From Robertmurraya sp. FSL R5-0851 (GTDB taxonomy: Bacteria > Bacillota > Bacilli > Bacillales > Cytobacillaceae), in contig NZ_JBBOOE010000001.1 of assembly GCF_038002965.1 (NCBI RefSeq), positions 822,001-886,000 on the forward strand: a stretch of 64,000 nt of DNA, written 5' to 3'. The notes under the pieces are model-generated. The model had not been told where the DNA came from. It searched no databases and saw only the letters and a program-made list of their open reading frames with translations. Positions 30,434-39,071 of this stretch are shown piece after piece. The translations under genes were made by a program, and so were the position numbers. Position 1 is the first letter of the stretch. Every line of letters begins with the position of its first letter.

Positions 30434-31480
30434 ATGAAAATATCAGAGTCAGTAGTTGGCAGGCACGATGGTCAAACCATCGTAGCACATACGATTGAAA
30501 ATGCGGCAGGCATGCAAGTCACCTCTCTCAACTATGGGTGTACCATTACGAGAATTGTGGTACCAGACAAGAGAGGGAACCTTGAAAACGTTGTGTTAGG
30601 GTTTGATACAGTCGAAGAGTATCAAGCGAATTCAGCTTATTTTGGTTCTGTCATTGGAAGACATGCTGGCAGGATTGCTGGAGGTTGTATTGAACTCGAC
30701 GGAATCACCTATGAACTAGCCAAAAATAACAATGGAAATCATCTGCATGGTGGATTAAAAGGGTTTGATCAAAAGGTCTGGGATGTTGAAGTAGTGCAAG
30801 AAAAGGATTCAGTCAGTCTTTGTTATCGATACGAAAGCAAGGAAGGAGAAGAAGGCTATCCTGGAAATGTACGTGTATCAGTCACATATACAGTAACAAA
30901 TGCGAATGAGATTCTTCTTAGCTATGAAGGAATGAGTGATGCACGAACCGTCCTTAATATGACAAATCATACGTATTTTAACTTGAGTGGTGACTTAAAA
31001 CGAACCGCCTTGGATCACACACTGAAGATAAAGAGTGATCACTTTCTTGAATTAAATGATTCTTTAATTCCAACTGGCGAATTGATACATGTCGATCATA
31101 CAGTATTTGATTTTCGTGACGGTAGGAAGATTCAAGAAGGAGTGGTTTCAGAACATCCTCAAAACGTACTCGTTGGCAATGGCTATGATCATCCCTTTAT
31201 GTTAAGAAGTAACCAGTCAGAACCAATCACATTATATGATGAAGAGAGTGGCCGTCTATTAGTTGTTGAAACGAATGAACCGGCCGTTGTCCTCTATACT
31301 GGCACACAGCTAGGAAACGATTATGACATTCGTGGTAGAAAGTCAGAAAAATACTTAGGATTATGTTTGGAGACACAAGGAGTTCCTGATGCTATTCATC
31401 ATTCACACTTTCCGAGTACAGTGATAGAGAAAGATCAAGTGTACTGTTCGGAAACAAAATGGTCGTTTAAAATAAAATAA
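30434..31480 (+). CDS. galM: Galactose mutarotase (aldose 1-epimerase)
   Basis: A 348-residue epimerase converting beta- to alpha-galactose for GalK. Motifs: NNNGNHLHGGLKGFD (catalytic His), NMTNHTYFNLSGD (second His), NGYDHPFML and EPAVVLYTGTQL, with the base Glu in CLETQGVPDA. The in-frame ATG at 30398 lies inside galT; ATG at 30434 has GGAGG 10 bases before and gives the family N-terminus. Last gene of the Leloir operon, followed by a terminator. Confidence 0.94.
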   Translation: MKISESVVGRHDGQTIVAHTIENAAGMQVTSLNYGCTITRIVVPDKRGNLENVVLGFDTVEEYQANSAYFGSVIGRHAGRIAGGCIELDGITYELAKNNNGNHLHGGLKGFDQKVWDVEVVQEKDSVSLCYRYESKEGEEGYPGNVRVSVTYTVTNANEILLSYEGMSDARTVLNMTNHTYFNLSGDLKRTALDHTLKIKSDHFLELNDSLIPTGELIHVDHTVFDFRDGRKIQEGVVSEHPQNVLVGNGYDHPFMLRSNQSEPITLYDEESGRLLVVETNEPAVVLYTGTQLGNDYDIRGRKSEKYLGLCLETQGVPDAIHHSHFPSTVIEKDQVYCSETKWSFKIK

Positions 31481-31492
31481 TTTTTCATAGGG

Positions 31493-31536
31493 AAAATGAG
31501 AGCCAATAAGCATGTAAGGGTTCTCATTTTTTTATT
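31493..31536 (+). terminator. Terminator of the gal operon
   Basis: AAAATGAGAGCC pairs with GGGTTCTCATTTT with one mismatch, followed by a T-rich run. Confidence 0.8.
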
Positions 31537-31570
31537 ATAAAATTTTACTAAAAAAATTTGTCAAAAAATA

Positions 31571-31600
31571 TTACAAAATTATAAATGTTTGGAGTATAAT
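31571..31600 (+). promoter_or_regulatory. Predicted promoter of the BASS-family transporter gene
   Basis: TTACAA (31571-31576) and TATAAT (31595-31600) with an 18-base spacer; another copy of TTTTACTAAAA lies upstream at 31543-31553. Confidence 0.5.
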
Positions 31601-31634
31601 GAAAACTATATTTTTTCACAGGGGGTATACAACT

Positions 31635-32612
31635 ATGAAAGCATTAGAAAAAGCAGGAATCTTTGCAGGTAATACCTTTGCTTATTGGGTGCTACTTTTT
31701 GCAGGGTTGGCATTATTATTTCCTACAGGTTTTACTTGGATTGGTCCTCATATCCCATTATTATTGGGAGTGATCATGTTTGGAATGGGTATGACATTAT
31801 CGGTTAATGATTTTAAAGAGGTTTTCAGGCATCCCAAATCCGTATTTATCGGCGTATTGGCACAGTATTTAATCATGCCATTACTAGCATTTGGACTGGC
31901 ATATGGACTTGGTTTACCTCCTGAAGTTGCTGTAGGTGTGATTCTAGTTGGAGCTTGTCCAGGCGGAACATCTTCTAACGTTATGACTTATTTAGCAAGA
32001 GGGAACACGGCCTTATCTGTATCGATTACATCTGTTTCAACCTTATTAGCACCGTTATTAACTCCGGCTATCACTCTTTTATTAGCAAGTAAATGGTTAC
32101 CAGTGTCACTAAGCGCTATGTTTATATCTGTTGTCAAAATCGTTCTTGTACCGATTATCTTAGGATTAATTGTGAAAACTTTGTTCCGCACTCAAGTTGA
32201 GAAAAGCGTTAAAGCTCTTCCATTAGTGTCTGTTATCGGAATCGTGGCCATTGTGGCAGCGGTTGTTAGCGGGAGCAAAGAGAAGATTCTTGAAAGTGGG
32301 TTATTGATTTTAGCAGTTGTTATTTTACACAATGCATTAGGGTATCTATTAGGTTTCCTAGCAGCTAAAGTGTTGAAAATGGATTACAGTGACCAAAAAG
32401 CGGTTTCTATTGAAGTGGGAATGCAAAACTCTGGACTTGCTGCCGCATTGGCTGCTGCACACTTCTCTCCACTCGCAGCTGTACCAGGAGCAATCTTCAG
32501 CGTATGGCACAATGTATCAGGCTCACTTCTTGCAAATTATTGGGGAAAGAAAGCTGAAAAAGCAAATAATAGTCAAAATGCAACTGGAGACTCAGTAGAA
32601 ATTCAAAAATAG
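31635..32612 (+). CDS. BASS-family sodium-coupled organic anion transporter (YocS/PanS-like)
   Basis: A 325-residue polytopic membrane protein of the bile acid:sodium symporter family. Signatures: [12 protein letters not shown] (about 55-66), [20 protein letters not shown] (about 110-129, sodium-site crossover) and [19 protein letters not shown] [15 protein letters not shown] (about 258-272). Bacterial relatives import pantoate, other keto acids or export related anions; the substrate cannot be told here. ATG at 31635 follows AGGGGG; an in-frame ATG at 31599 lacks a site. Directly downstream of the gal operon but with its own promoter and terminator. Confidence 0.88.
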   Translation: MKALEKAGIFAGNTFAYWVLLFAGLALLFPTGFTWIGPHIPLLLGVIMFGMGMTLSVNDFKEVFRHPKSVFIGVLAQYLIMPLLAFGLAYGLGLPPEVAVGVILVGACPGGTSSNVMTYLARGNTALSVSITSVSTLLAPLLTPAITLLLASKWLPVSLSAMFISVVKIVLVPIILGLIVKTLFRTQVEKSVKALPLVSVIGIVAIVAAVVSGSKEKILESGLLILAVVILHNALGYLLGFLAAKVLKMDYSDQKAVSIEVGMQNSGLAAALAAAHFSPLAAVPGAIFSVWHNVSGSLLANYWGKKAEKANNSQNATGDSVEIQK

Positions 32613-32619
32613 AATGAAT

Positions 32620-32654
32620 CCCGTACGCTTTGAAAAGTGTACGGGTTTTTTATT
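32620..32654 (+). terminator. Terminator after the BASS transporter gene
   Basis: CCCGTAC / GTACGGG stem around a short AT-rich loop followed by TTTTTTATTT. Confidence 0.85.
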
Positions 32655-32686
32655 TGAGAAAATGGAAATTCTAGTTATAGAAAATA

Positions 32687-32715
32687 TTGAATAAGTAGGT
32701 TTATTCTGGTATTCT
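32687..32715 (+). promoter_or_regulatory. Predicted promoter of the frameshifted VOC gene
   Basis: TTGAAT (32687-32692) and TATTCT (32710-32715), 17-base spacer; the predicted start point falls in the SOS-like box. Confidence 0.6.
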
Positions 32716-32720
32716 ATTAT

Positions 32721-32734
32721 AGAACAAGTGTTCT
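32721..32734 (+). promoter_or_regulatory. LexA (SOS)-like box
   Basis: AGAACAAGTGTTCT is a perfect GAAC-N4-GTTC palindrome, matching the Bacillus LexA core although the outermost bases are A/T instead of C/G. It lies just after the predicted -10, where LexA would block transcription. Confidence 0.55.
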
Positions 32735-32760
32735 GTAAAATAAAACAAAAGAGGTGTCTT

Positions 32761-33187
32761 ATGATTTTAGGAATTCATCCGTATTTAGTGCTGAATGGAA
32801 ACGGGCAAGAAGCGGTAAAGTTTTATGAAGAGGCAATAGATGCAAAGGTTGTTTCTGTACAGACGTTTGGGGATATGCCAGATAATCCGGAATACCCTAC
32901 ACCCTGAAGCAAAAAAACGAGTGCTAAATGCACATTTAAAGATAGGAAACTCAGATCTCATGCTTTCCGATACATTCCCTGGGCAGCCGTATCCGATTGG
33001 AGCTCAAGTAACCATTGCCATTATCATTAATAGCGTGGAAAAAACAAAAGCGGTTTTCGAAAAATTACAAGATGGCGGAGAGGTATTAATGCCACTACAA
33101 GAAACCTTCTGGAGTCCAGCTTATGGACAGGTAACCGATAAATTCAATATGACTTGGCAGGTTTCAACAGAGATTAAAAACGATTAA
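32761..33187 (+). pseudogene. VOC/PhnB-family protein, frameshifted
   Basis: ATG at 32761 (AGAGGTG upstream) opens a glyoxalase-fold protein (HPYLVLNGNGQEAVKFYEEA) of the PhnB/YjdN-like VOC family that stops at TGA 32905-32907 after 48 codons. The rest of the domain (EAKKRVLNAHLKIGNSDLML ... FNMTWQVS) continues in the +1 frame to 33187. Removing one C from the CCC run at 32902-32904 restores a 141-residue protein reading EYPTPEAKKRV across the junction. So a one-base insertion, real or a sequencing artefact, disrupts the gene. The 115-residue frame starting at 32840 is the downstream fragment, not an independent gene. Function of the intact protein is not known. Confidence 0.85.
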
Positions 33188-33222
33188 TCATTAATCGCTT
33201 AGAATCAATCATTTTTTACTAG

Positions 33223-33249
33223 ACAGCTGGGTAGTACCTAGCTGTTTTT
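33223..33249 (+). terminator. Terminator after the VOC gene
   Basis: ACAGCTGGGTA / TACCTAGCTGT inverted repeat (one G-U pair) ending in a T5 tract. Confidence 0.7.
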
Positions 33250-33295
33250 GTTTATAATACAAATAAATACTAAGAGGGAAGGGGGAATAGTATCA

Positions 33296-34981
33296 ATGAA
33301 CCTTCAAAACTTTGAAGAGAATATAAATGAAGTGATCTTAGCTCGTGGAAAAAAATACTATGACCAGGATCACATCGAGAAGTTGGAAGAAGTGAATAGT
33401 AACCATTATATTTTTCAAGTTTCGGGAACCTATGACTATACGGTTCATATTTTTCTAACGGATACAGGAGAGATGAAAGATACATATTGTGATTGTCCAT
33501 ATGACCAGGGAGAGTTCTGTAAGCACCAAGTAGCTGCGTTTTATGCCTTACGATATGAGAAGGGAAGAAAAGAAGAAAAAACAGAGTCTACTCAACTAGT
33601 TATACAAGAAAACAAATCAGAATTAGAATCGATTCTTTCGAGATTAAATAAACAAGAGTTATTAAAAATTATCATAGATATTGCAGATGAACACGCTTTA
33701 ATTGAGAAGAGACTTTTGGCTAGATATACACCTGTAAAGGATGAAGTTGAATCTAGTAAAAAGTTAATAAAGGAGTACATTAAACAATACAAGCGACGTG
33801 GATTTATACAGTGGAATGAGGTGTATGAAGCACTACAGGGAGCTAATATAACCCTAGAAAAAGCAGAAGAAAAGATAGCTGAATCTGATGCATTAAGAGC
33901 TGTTCAGCTAAGTATGATTGTTTTATCGAGTGTAGTAGAAATGCTTCAATTTTGTGATGATTCGAATGGCTATGTAGGAGATGTCATCAGGGGAAGTTTG
34001 AATATGATACATCAGGCAGTAGATATTCATGCTAATAGTTTGGATGAGAAACAAAAAGAAAATTTATATTTAAGCATTATGAAAGAAGCAATGCGACCTT
34101 ATTATGACGATTGGAGCGAGTGGAGAATCGATCTCTTAAGAAGCTGTATACCTCTGTGTGATACGGATAAGAGAAGGATAAAGCTTAATAAACTGTTGGA
34201 GGATATGTTAAAAACAGTAAAAAGTGATGCCTGGAGTGATAAATATGAAACACAAGCCATTAAACTTCTTCAGCTTCAACTCATTGAACAATTAGAGGGA
34301 AAGGAAAAAGGATTGAAGTTCATTTATTCTAACTTGCAGTATAGTGATTTTAGAGAAAGAGCTATTTTGCACTTGTTAGAAGAAAAAAAATTCAAAGAAG
34401 TGGTCCAGCTGTGCGAAGAAGGGATAAAAATTGATAGACAATATAGAGGAATTATTTATGAGTGGAAAAAGTATCAACTTGAAGCCTTTGAAGGTCTCGG
34501 TGATATAGATAAACAAAAAGAAATCATGGTAAGTTTTTTATATGATAATAGGTATGAATATTACTCAAGGTTAAAACAACTATTTTCAGCAAATGAGTGG
34601 CCTGAATTTCTTGAAGAAATAGTCAAGACTTTTAAGGAGGATAGATATGCACCATCTGCTTATGTTGAAATATTAAAAGAAGAGAAAATGAGTAGTCATC
34701 TTCTTGAATATTGTTCTAAGAACTTGGATTCAATAAAACAGTTATATCCATATCTAGTCGATGAGTACTTCGATGAGGTAAATAAACTATTCATAAAATA
34801 TATTGAGCTTCAGTCAGAACAATCAGGTGATCGAAAAAAATATAGAAATATTTGCAGCCTTATTAAGCTTTATAAAAAGGTATGTGGTACGACCCATTTT
34901 CAAATGCTAATCGATCATTTAAAAGAAGAGTATAAAAGAAGACCTACATTTATTGATGAACTTAATAAGATAAGTTCATAA
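33296..34981 (+). CDS. SWIM zinc-finger protein, helical repeat C-terminus
   Basis: A 561-residue soluble protein with a SWIM zinc finger near residues 68-85 (CDCPYDQGEFCKH), the same nucleic-acid or protein-binding motif as the SNF2 protein at 8504. After a charged linker come many amphipathic helices (LNKQELLKIIIDIADEH onward) resembling TPR-like or HEAT-like repeats; no ATPase motif is present. Relatives are common hypothetical proteins of Bacillaceae. ATG at 33296 follows AAGGGGGAA; an upstream ATG at 33248 lies in the terminator tail. A partner role with SWIM-SNF2 helicases is speculation. Confidence 0.8.
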   Translation: MNLQNFEENINEVILARGKKYYDQDHIEKLEEVNSNHYIFQVSGTYDYTVHIFLTDTGEMKDTYCDCPYDQGEFCKHQVAAFYALRYEKGRKEEKTESTQLVIQENKSELESILSRLNKQELLKIIIDIADEHALIEKRLLARYTPVKDEVESSKKLIKEYIKQYKRRGFIQWNEVYEALQGANITLEKAEEKIAESDALRAVQLSMIVLSSVVEMLQFCDDSNGYVGDVIRGSLNMIHQAVDIHANSLDEKQKENLYLSIMKEAMRPYYDDWSEWRIDLLRSCIPLCDTDKRRIKLNKLLEDMLKTVKSDAWSDKYETQAIKLLQLQLIEQLEGKEKGLKFIYSNLQYSDFRERAILHLLEEKKFKEVVQLCEEGIKIDRQYRGIIYEWKKYQLEAFEGLGDIDKQKEIMVSFLYDNRYEYYSRLKQLFSANEWPEFLEEIVKTFKEDRYAPSAYVEILKEEKMSSHLLEYCSKNLDSIKQLYPYLVDEYFDEVNKLFIKYIELQSEQSGDRKKYRNICSLIKLYKKVCGTTHFQMLIDHLKEEYKRRPTFIDELNKISS

Positions 34982-35006
34982 CGCCCTAAGTCCAACCTTA
35001 GGGCGT
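34981..35006 (+). terminator. Hairpin between convergent genes
   Basis: ACGCCCTAAG / CTTAGGGCGT perfect 10-bp stem, directly after the SWIM gene stop and just before the end of the opposing gene. T tails are weak on both sides. Confidence 0.7.
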
Positions 35007-35011
35007 ATCTA

Positions 35012-35311
35012 TCAACTTAAATATGAAAAGTTGATTCTTGGTTCAGATACGATGAACAGCTGTCCATTCTTTTCTTCAAGACCTACTCGAAACGTGTTTG
35101 GGTTTCCTGGTATGGTAATATCAACAAATTCTGGTGTGTCATTGTGTTTATCCAATTTAAATTCTACATAAGTGTGCGTACCAACATGAAAACGCCGAAG
35201 TATTTTTTGATGCTTAACTTCACAAAAGATCGCCTCGTGTACATTTACGCTTGTAAGCTCCTTCCCTAATAGAGAGCGTAACCGTTCTATCACATCTGCC
35301 TTACTGATCAT
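35012..35311 (-). CDS. Hypothetical protein, 99 aa
   Basis: A small soluble protein starting MISKADVIERLRSLLGKELT and continuing with a beta-rich part (RRFHVGTHTYVEFKL, EFVDITIPGNPNTFRVGLE, GQLFIVSEP). ATG at 35311 with AAAGGAAAG upstream is preferred; an in-frame ATG at 35377 would add 22 residues without a good site. I recognise no domain and see no signal peptide or membrane segment. It stands alone, convergent with the SWIM gene. Confidence 0.62.
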   Translation of the reverse strand: MISKADVIERLRSLLGKELTSVNVHEAIFCEVKHQKILRRFHVGTHTYVEFKLDKHNDTPEFVDITIPGNPNTFRVGLEEKNGQLFIVSEPRINFSYLS

Positions 35312-35591
35312 TTTCTTCTTTCCTTTCACAAATAAATCCATATTGCTTGGTTTCAAAGGGGTAGCTTTGTTATACATTCATTGTATACATGAAACTCGAA
35401 GAAGCAAACATGTTTCATGACAAAAGTCGAGAGAATCCTATTGATAAACAGGTTTAATAAAATTTAAGGTAATTTTATGGCTAATAAATATATAATGATA
35501 GAATAAAATGACACCATAAAAATCGGAATATTTATATGGAAACTACGATAATAAATACATATAGAAGATCCTTATAGAGGGAATGTGCAGA

Positions 35592-37964
35592 ATGACTGTT
35601 GAATTAATGATAAATGCAGAGCTTTGTTACCGGCAGGCCGAGGAAAAGGCCGAACAATATTTTCAAACACTTTATAATGAGATTGAAAAAAAAACCTATG
35701 CGAAAGCCTTAATGGAAGATATTCATTCGTGGAAACACAATCATATTCGTCATCATTCTCTATTATCCATGTTCTCTAATCGAGAGAAACGTGCAAGTTC
35801 AAAAGGGTATCAAAGCTACCTTCAATGGCTAGAGCATACTGGTAAACTGGAGAACTACTTGGACCGAAGTATTTCTTATCTGTATATGCGAGACCTCGGA
35901 AAATCTCTGAACTCTGCCGAAACGCAAGCTAGTATTAGCCGCACGGTAAATAGTTGGAAGGGAAGTATTCTTTTAAATGGGGAAAACGAGAATGACCTAT
36001 TAGGTATGGCGGTCTTGTACCGTAAGGCCAGGGAGGAAGGTATTGAGTTAACCATGATCTGGTTAATAGGAAAGTTGAAGACCGTTTCAGAGAATATTCC
36101 AGAGGGGATGGAAGCAGAGCATGCTCAAAGGAAGCTGATCAAAATAATTGCTGGTGTCCTTATGCATGTTCTTGAAGAGATGGATGACAAGCAACCTTCT
36201 GAAGAAAGGTCTAGAAAGCTGGATGAAGCGATCAGGCTAGGATATTGCTATGGTTTAACCTATCCGTTTATCGACGATCTTCTTGATGCGAAGCTGTTAT
36301 CGGATGAAGAGACGAAGAGGTATACGGATTTGATTCGCACGACACTAACGACAGGGACTGTGCCTGAACTAGGCGTGTGGCCAGGAAAGCACGAACCATT
36401 AATTCGTTTTATTCATCAAGAATTGGGCGATGCTTTTGAGTATATTAAAGCTCATCAACGACCTGAATCCCTGACTTTATTTTTCGAGCAATCGTATGTT
36501 TTTTTCCAATCTCAAGAAGTAGATCGGCTGAGAGAGTTATCTTATGCAGCTTATACAAATAAAGATTTGTATGTACCAGTCATTTTAAAATCATCTTCCT
36601 CACGTTTAATTGCTCGGTCCGTCCTTGATGCACCTCAAGATGAAGGGTTTTCGGATCGAACGTTCTATTATGGTATCTATAATCAGTTAGCGGATGATTT
36701 TGCAGATATGTTTGATGATTTGAAGGATGGTGCAGTCACTCCTTATACCTATTATATGAAGTATAAGGGTGTGCGCAGTGATTTAATCAATCCTTTTGAA
36801 ATGTACTGGACCGTTATCTACTACCTTATACATAAGGTCTTTCAGTCAGATAAGAAAACATGTGAGGTCATTTTGGATCGGGCTATCAATGGCTTAAAAC
36901 GCTTTAAAGAAAAAATGGGTACCAAGAAATACAAGGAAGTAATGGAGATGTTTGCAACAGAAAATCAAATGTTTAATCGTCTCATACAAAAGATGGTTAG
37001 AAAAGCGGATGATGTTGATTTCTTTGATAAGCTACTTCGAGATCATATCATTACGTCACTGAGAAACGAGAGGAAAGAGCAAGAGGAATTTTTGAATACC
37101 ATTGATGAGTTCCGGGATGAAATCAATCACATCATACCTATAGCTCCTAACAAGGATATAGCTGTATCAAATCAATCCATTATTGAAGCAGCTAATTACA
37201 GCCTTAAGGGCGATGGGAAACGGCTTCGGTCCATCATGGCTTTGGTCATGGGGGTACAAGGCTTTGGTTTAAGTAAGGAATCCATTGTTCCTTTATTAAA
37301 ATCATTGGAATATTTGCATACTGCTTCTCTTATTTTCGATGATCTTCCTTCTCAAGACAATTCAGATACTCGAAGAGGGCGGCCAACCCTTCACCACGTA
37401 TATGATATGGCTGTAGCAGAAATAACGGGTTTATTTTTGACACAAAAAGCGATAGAAGAGCAAGCATCTCTTTATGCTTATAAACCCCAAACCGTATTAA
37501 AGCTAATCCATTACTCAGCACAAATGACAGAAATTATGTGCCAAGGGCAGGCGATGGACCTTGGATCCAAAGGAAAGTATTTAAGCTTAGATGAACTGAA
37601 TCATCTGAGTATGTATAAAACAGGATTAGCGTTTGAAGCTTCCTTAATTATGCCAGCCATTCTTGCGGAGGCAAAAGAACCAGAAATGGTAGCTTTGAAA
37701 AAATACGCTCACCATGCCGGCATTGCCTTTCAAATCAAAGATGATCTCCTTGATGTAGAAGGAGATGTGAACCTGCTTGGAAAGCCTACAGGACAAGATA
37801 CAGGAAATAATAATTCTACATTTGTCTCTATCTTAGGCAAAGATAATGCCAAAAGGGAAATGTGGGAGCACTACTGTCAGGCAACAGAAGCTTTACAGGA
37901 GATTCCAAGAAATATTCCTTTTTTAAAGCATTTATTGAATTATATCGTGAACCGTGATCATTAA
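35592..37964 (+). CDS. Two-domain class I isoprenoid enzyme: terpene-synthase-like N-terminus fused to prenyl diphosphate synthase
   Basis: A 790-residue cytoplasmic protein. The C-terminal ~280 residues are a trans-isoprenyl diphosphate synthase: GDGKRLRS, first Asp-rich motif IFDDLPSQDNSD followed by TRRGRPTLHH, GQAMDL, KTGLAFEASL and second Asp-rich motif FQIKDDLLDVEGD. It would condense isopentenyl diphosphate with an allylic partner. The N-terminal ~500 residues have their own Asp-rich sites, FIDDLLDAK (about 228) and NQLADDFADMFDD (about 364), spaced like the two motifs of a class I prenyltransferase or terpene synthase, but little other similarity that I recognise. Normal bacterial synthases are about 300 residues. 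ATG at 35592 is preferred on ribosome-site spacing; ATG 35583 is possible. Monocistronic. Confidence 0.83.
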   Translation: MTVELMINAELCYRQAEEKAEQYFQTLYNEIEKKTYAKALMEDIHSWKHNHIRHHSLLSMFSNREKRASSKGYQSYLQWLEHTGKLENYLDRSISYLYMRDLGKSLNSAETQASISRTVNSWKGSILLNGENENDLLGMAVLYRKAREEGIELTMIWLIGKLKTVSENIPEGMEAEHAQRKLIKIIAGVLMHVLEEMDDKQPSEERSRKLDEAIRLGYCYGLTYPFIDDLLDAKLLSDEETKRYTDLIRTTLTTGTVPELGVWPGKHEPLIRFIHQELGDAFEYIKAHQRPESLTLFFEQSYVFFQSQEVDRLRELSYAAYTNKDLYVPVILKSSSSRLIARSVLDAPQDEGFSDRTFYYGIYNQLADDFADMFDDLKDGAVTPYTYYMKYKGVRSDLINPFEMYWTVIYYLIHKVFQSDKKTCEVILDRAINGLKRFKEKMGTKKYKEVMEMFATENQMFNRLIQKMVRKADDVDFFDKLLRDHIITSLRNERKEQEEFLNTIDEFRDEINHIIPIAPNKDIAVSNQSIIEAANYSLKGDGKRLRSIMALVMGVQGFGLSKESIVPLLKSLEYLHTASLIFDDLPSQDNSDTRRGRPTLHHVYDMAVAEITGLFLTQKAIEEQASLYAYKPQTVLKLIHYSAQMTEIMCQGQAMDLGSKGKYLSLDELNHLSMYKTGLAFEASLIMPAILAEAKEPEMVALKKYAHHAGIAFQIKDDLLDVEGDVNLLGKPTGQDTGNNNSTFVSILGKDNAKREMWEHYCQATEALQEIPRNIPFLKHLLNYIVNRDH

Positions 37965-37992
37965 TGATTCCTTAAAAAGGGATCATTTTTTT
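37963..37992 (+). terminator. Terminator after the isoprenoid enzyme gene
   Basis: AATGATTCCTT / AAGGGATCATT stem (one G-U pair) running into TTTTTT, starting at the stop codon. Confidence 0.8.
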
Positions 37993-38009
37993 CCCTATGA
38001 AAATATTGA

Positions 38010-38038
38010 TTGCCCTTCAGCTGGTAAAAATATATAAT
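38010..38038 (+). promoter_or_regulatory. Predicted promoter of the ZIP transporter gene
   Basis: TTGCCC (38010-38015) and TATAAT (38033-38038) with a 17-base spacer. The first MntR-like box starts six bases after the -10. Confidence 0.6.
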
Positions 38039-38043
38039 AAAAG

Positions 38044-38059
38044 TTGTATTAGGGAAACA
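38044..38059 (+). promoter_or_regulatory. MntR-like box 1
   Basis: TTGTATTAGGGAAACA resembles the MntR sites of B. subtilis mntA/mntH (AGGGAAAC / AAGGAAAC cores). It overlaps the predicted start point. Confidence 0.45.
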
Positions 38060-38162
38060 ATTGTTTATGGGTGAAATTTTTAAAGTTTATGGCACATTTT
38101 TTATATGAGCACATATCCTTTATAAAGATTAGTGAAATATATAAAATTTTTTATTGAAAAAG

Positions 38163-38178
38163 TTTGATTAAGGAAACA
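38163..38178 (+). promoter_or_regulatory. MntR-like box 2
   Basis: TTTGATTAAGGAAACA, sharing TTARGGAAACA with box 1, lies 52 bases before the ZIP gene start, within the leader. Confidence 0.45.
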
Positions 38179-38229
38179 TATTATCTTTAATTCAAATACC
38201 TTTAACTATAATTTAAGGAGGAAATTACA

Positions 38230-39030
38230 ATGACGGAGAATCTGTTGTTTGCTTTTGGTTTAACATTAATGGCAGGGTTGGCCACGGGGATTGGTAGTGT
38301 ATTAGCGTTTTTTACTTCTACAACAAACACAAAGTTTCTTTCTGTTACTCTAGGTTTCTCAGCAGGTGTAATGATCTATGTATCTATGATTGAAATTTTC
38401 GTAAAAGCGAAAGATGCACTTGTAGGTTCTATGGGAAATGTGTTAGGTAACTGGATGACCGTGGCGGGTTTTTTCGGAGGGATGTTGTTAATTACATTAA
38501 TTGATAAATTTATCCCTAAACAAGGAAATCCACATGAGTTGAAAAAAGTAGAGGATATGAAAGAAAAACCGAATAATCAGGCCCTGTTAAAAATGGGAAC
38601 TTTTACCGCGCTGGCGATTGCCATTCATAACTTTCCAGAGGGAATAGCGACGTTTACTTCGGCTTTGCAGGACCCTGGTTTAGGGATAGCGATTGCCGTA
38701 GCCATTGCCATTCACAATATACCAGAGGGAATTGCTGTTTCAGTGCCTGTCTATTTTGCCACTGGTGATAAGAAAAAGGCATTCAAACTGTCATTTTTAT
38801 CCGGACTATCAGAACCAGTTGGTGCATTAGTTGCTTATTTGTTTTTGATGCCTTTCTTAAACGATGTAATGTTCGGCATCATCTTTGCCGCTGTGGCAGG
38901 AATTATGGTCTTTATTTCACTTGATGAATTATTACCTGCCGCGAAAAGATATGATGAAACTCACCTATCCATCTATGGGTTAATCGGTGGAATGGCGGTA
39001 ATGGCACTCAGTTTGTTATTATTCATTTAG
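38230..39030 (+). CDS. zupT: ZIP-family divalent metal transporter (ZupT-like)
   Basis: A 266-residue inner-membrane metal importer of the ZIP family with eight predicted helices. The binuclear metal site is formed by HNFPEG (helix IV, about 139) and HNIPEG (helix V, about 163), with the charged variable loop KKVEDMKEKPNN between helices III and IV. ZupT proteins import Zn, Fe and Mn. ATG at 38230 follows AAGGAGG. Two MntR-like boxes upstream suggest control by manganese here, which would favour Mn as a physiological substrate. Confidence 0.92.
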   Translation: MTENLLFAFGLTLMAGLATGIGSVLAFFTSTTNTKFLSVTLGFSAGVMIYVSMIEIFVKAKDALVGSMGNVLGNWMTVAGFFGGMLLITLIDKFIPKQGNPHELKKVEDMKEKPNNQALLKMGTFTALAIAIHNFPEGIATFTSALQDPGLGIAIAVAIAIHNIPEGIAVSVPVYFATGDKKKAFKLSFLSGLSEPVGALVAYLFLMPFLNDVMFGIIFAAVAGIMVFISLDELLPAAKRYDETHLSIYGLIGGMAVMALSLLLFI

Positions 39031-39031
39031 T

Positions 39032-39067
39032 AAAAAGGCTTTCGACATTTGGTCGAAAGCCTTTTTT
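39032..39067 (+). terminator. Bidirectional terminator between zupT and ohrA
   Basis: Perfect 15-bp stem AAAAAGGCTTTCGAC / GTCGAAAGCCTTTTT; A and T tracts make it usable from both sides. Confidence 0.92.
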
Positions 39068-39071
39068 ATGC

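Noticed and set aside
32840..33187. Independent 115-residue gene
   Set aside because: Its first residues are out-of-frame sequence of the VOC gene; only the part after 32904 belongs to a real domain.
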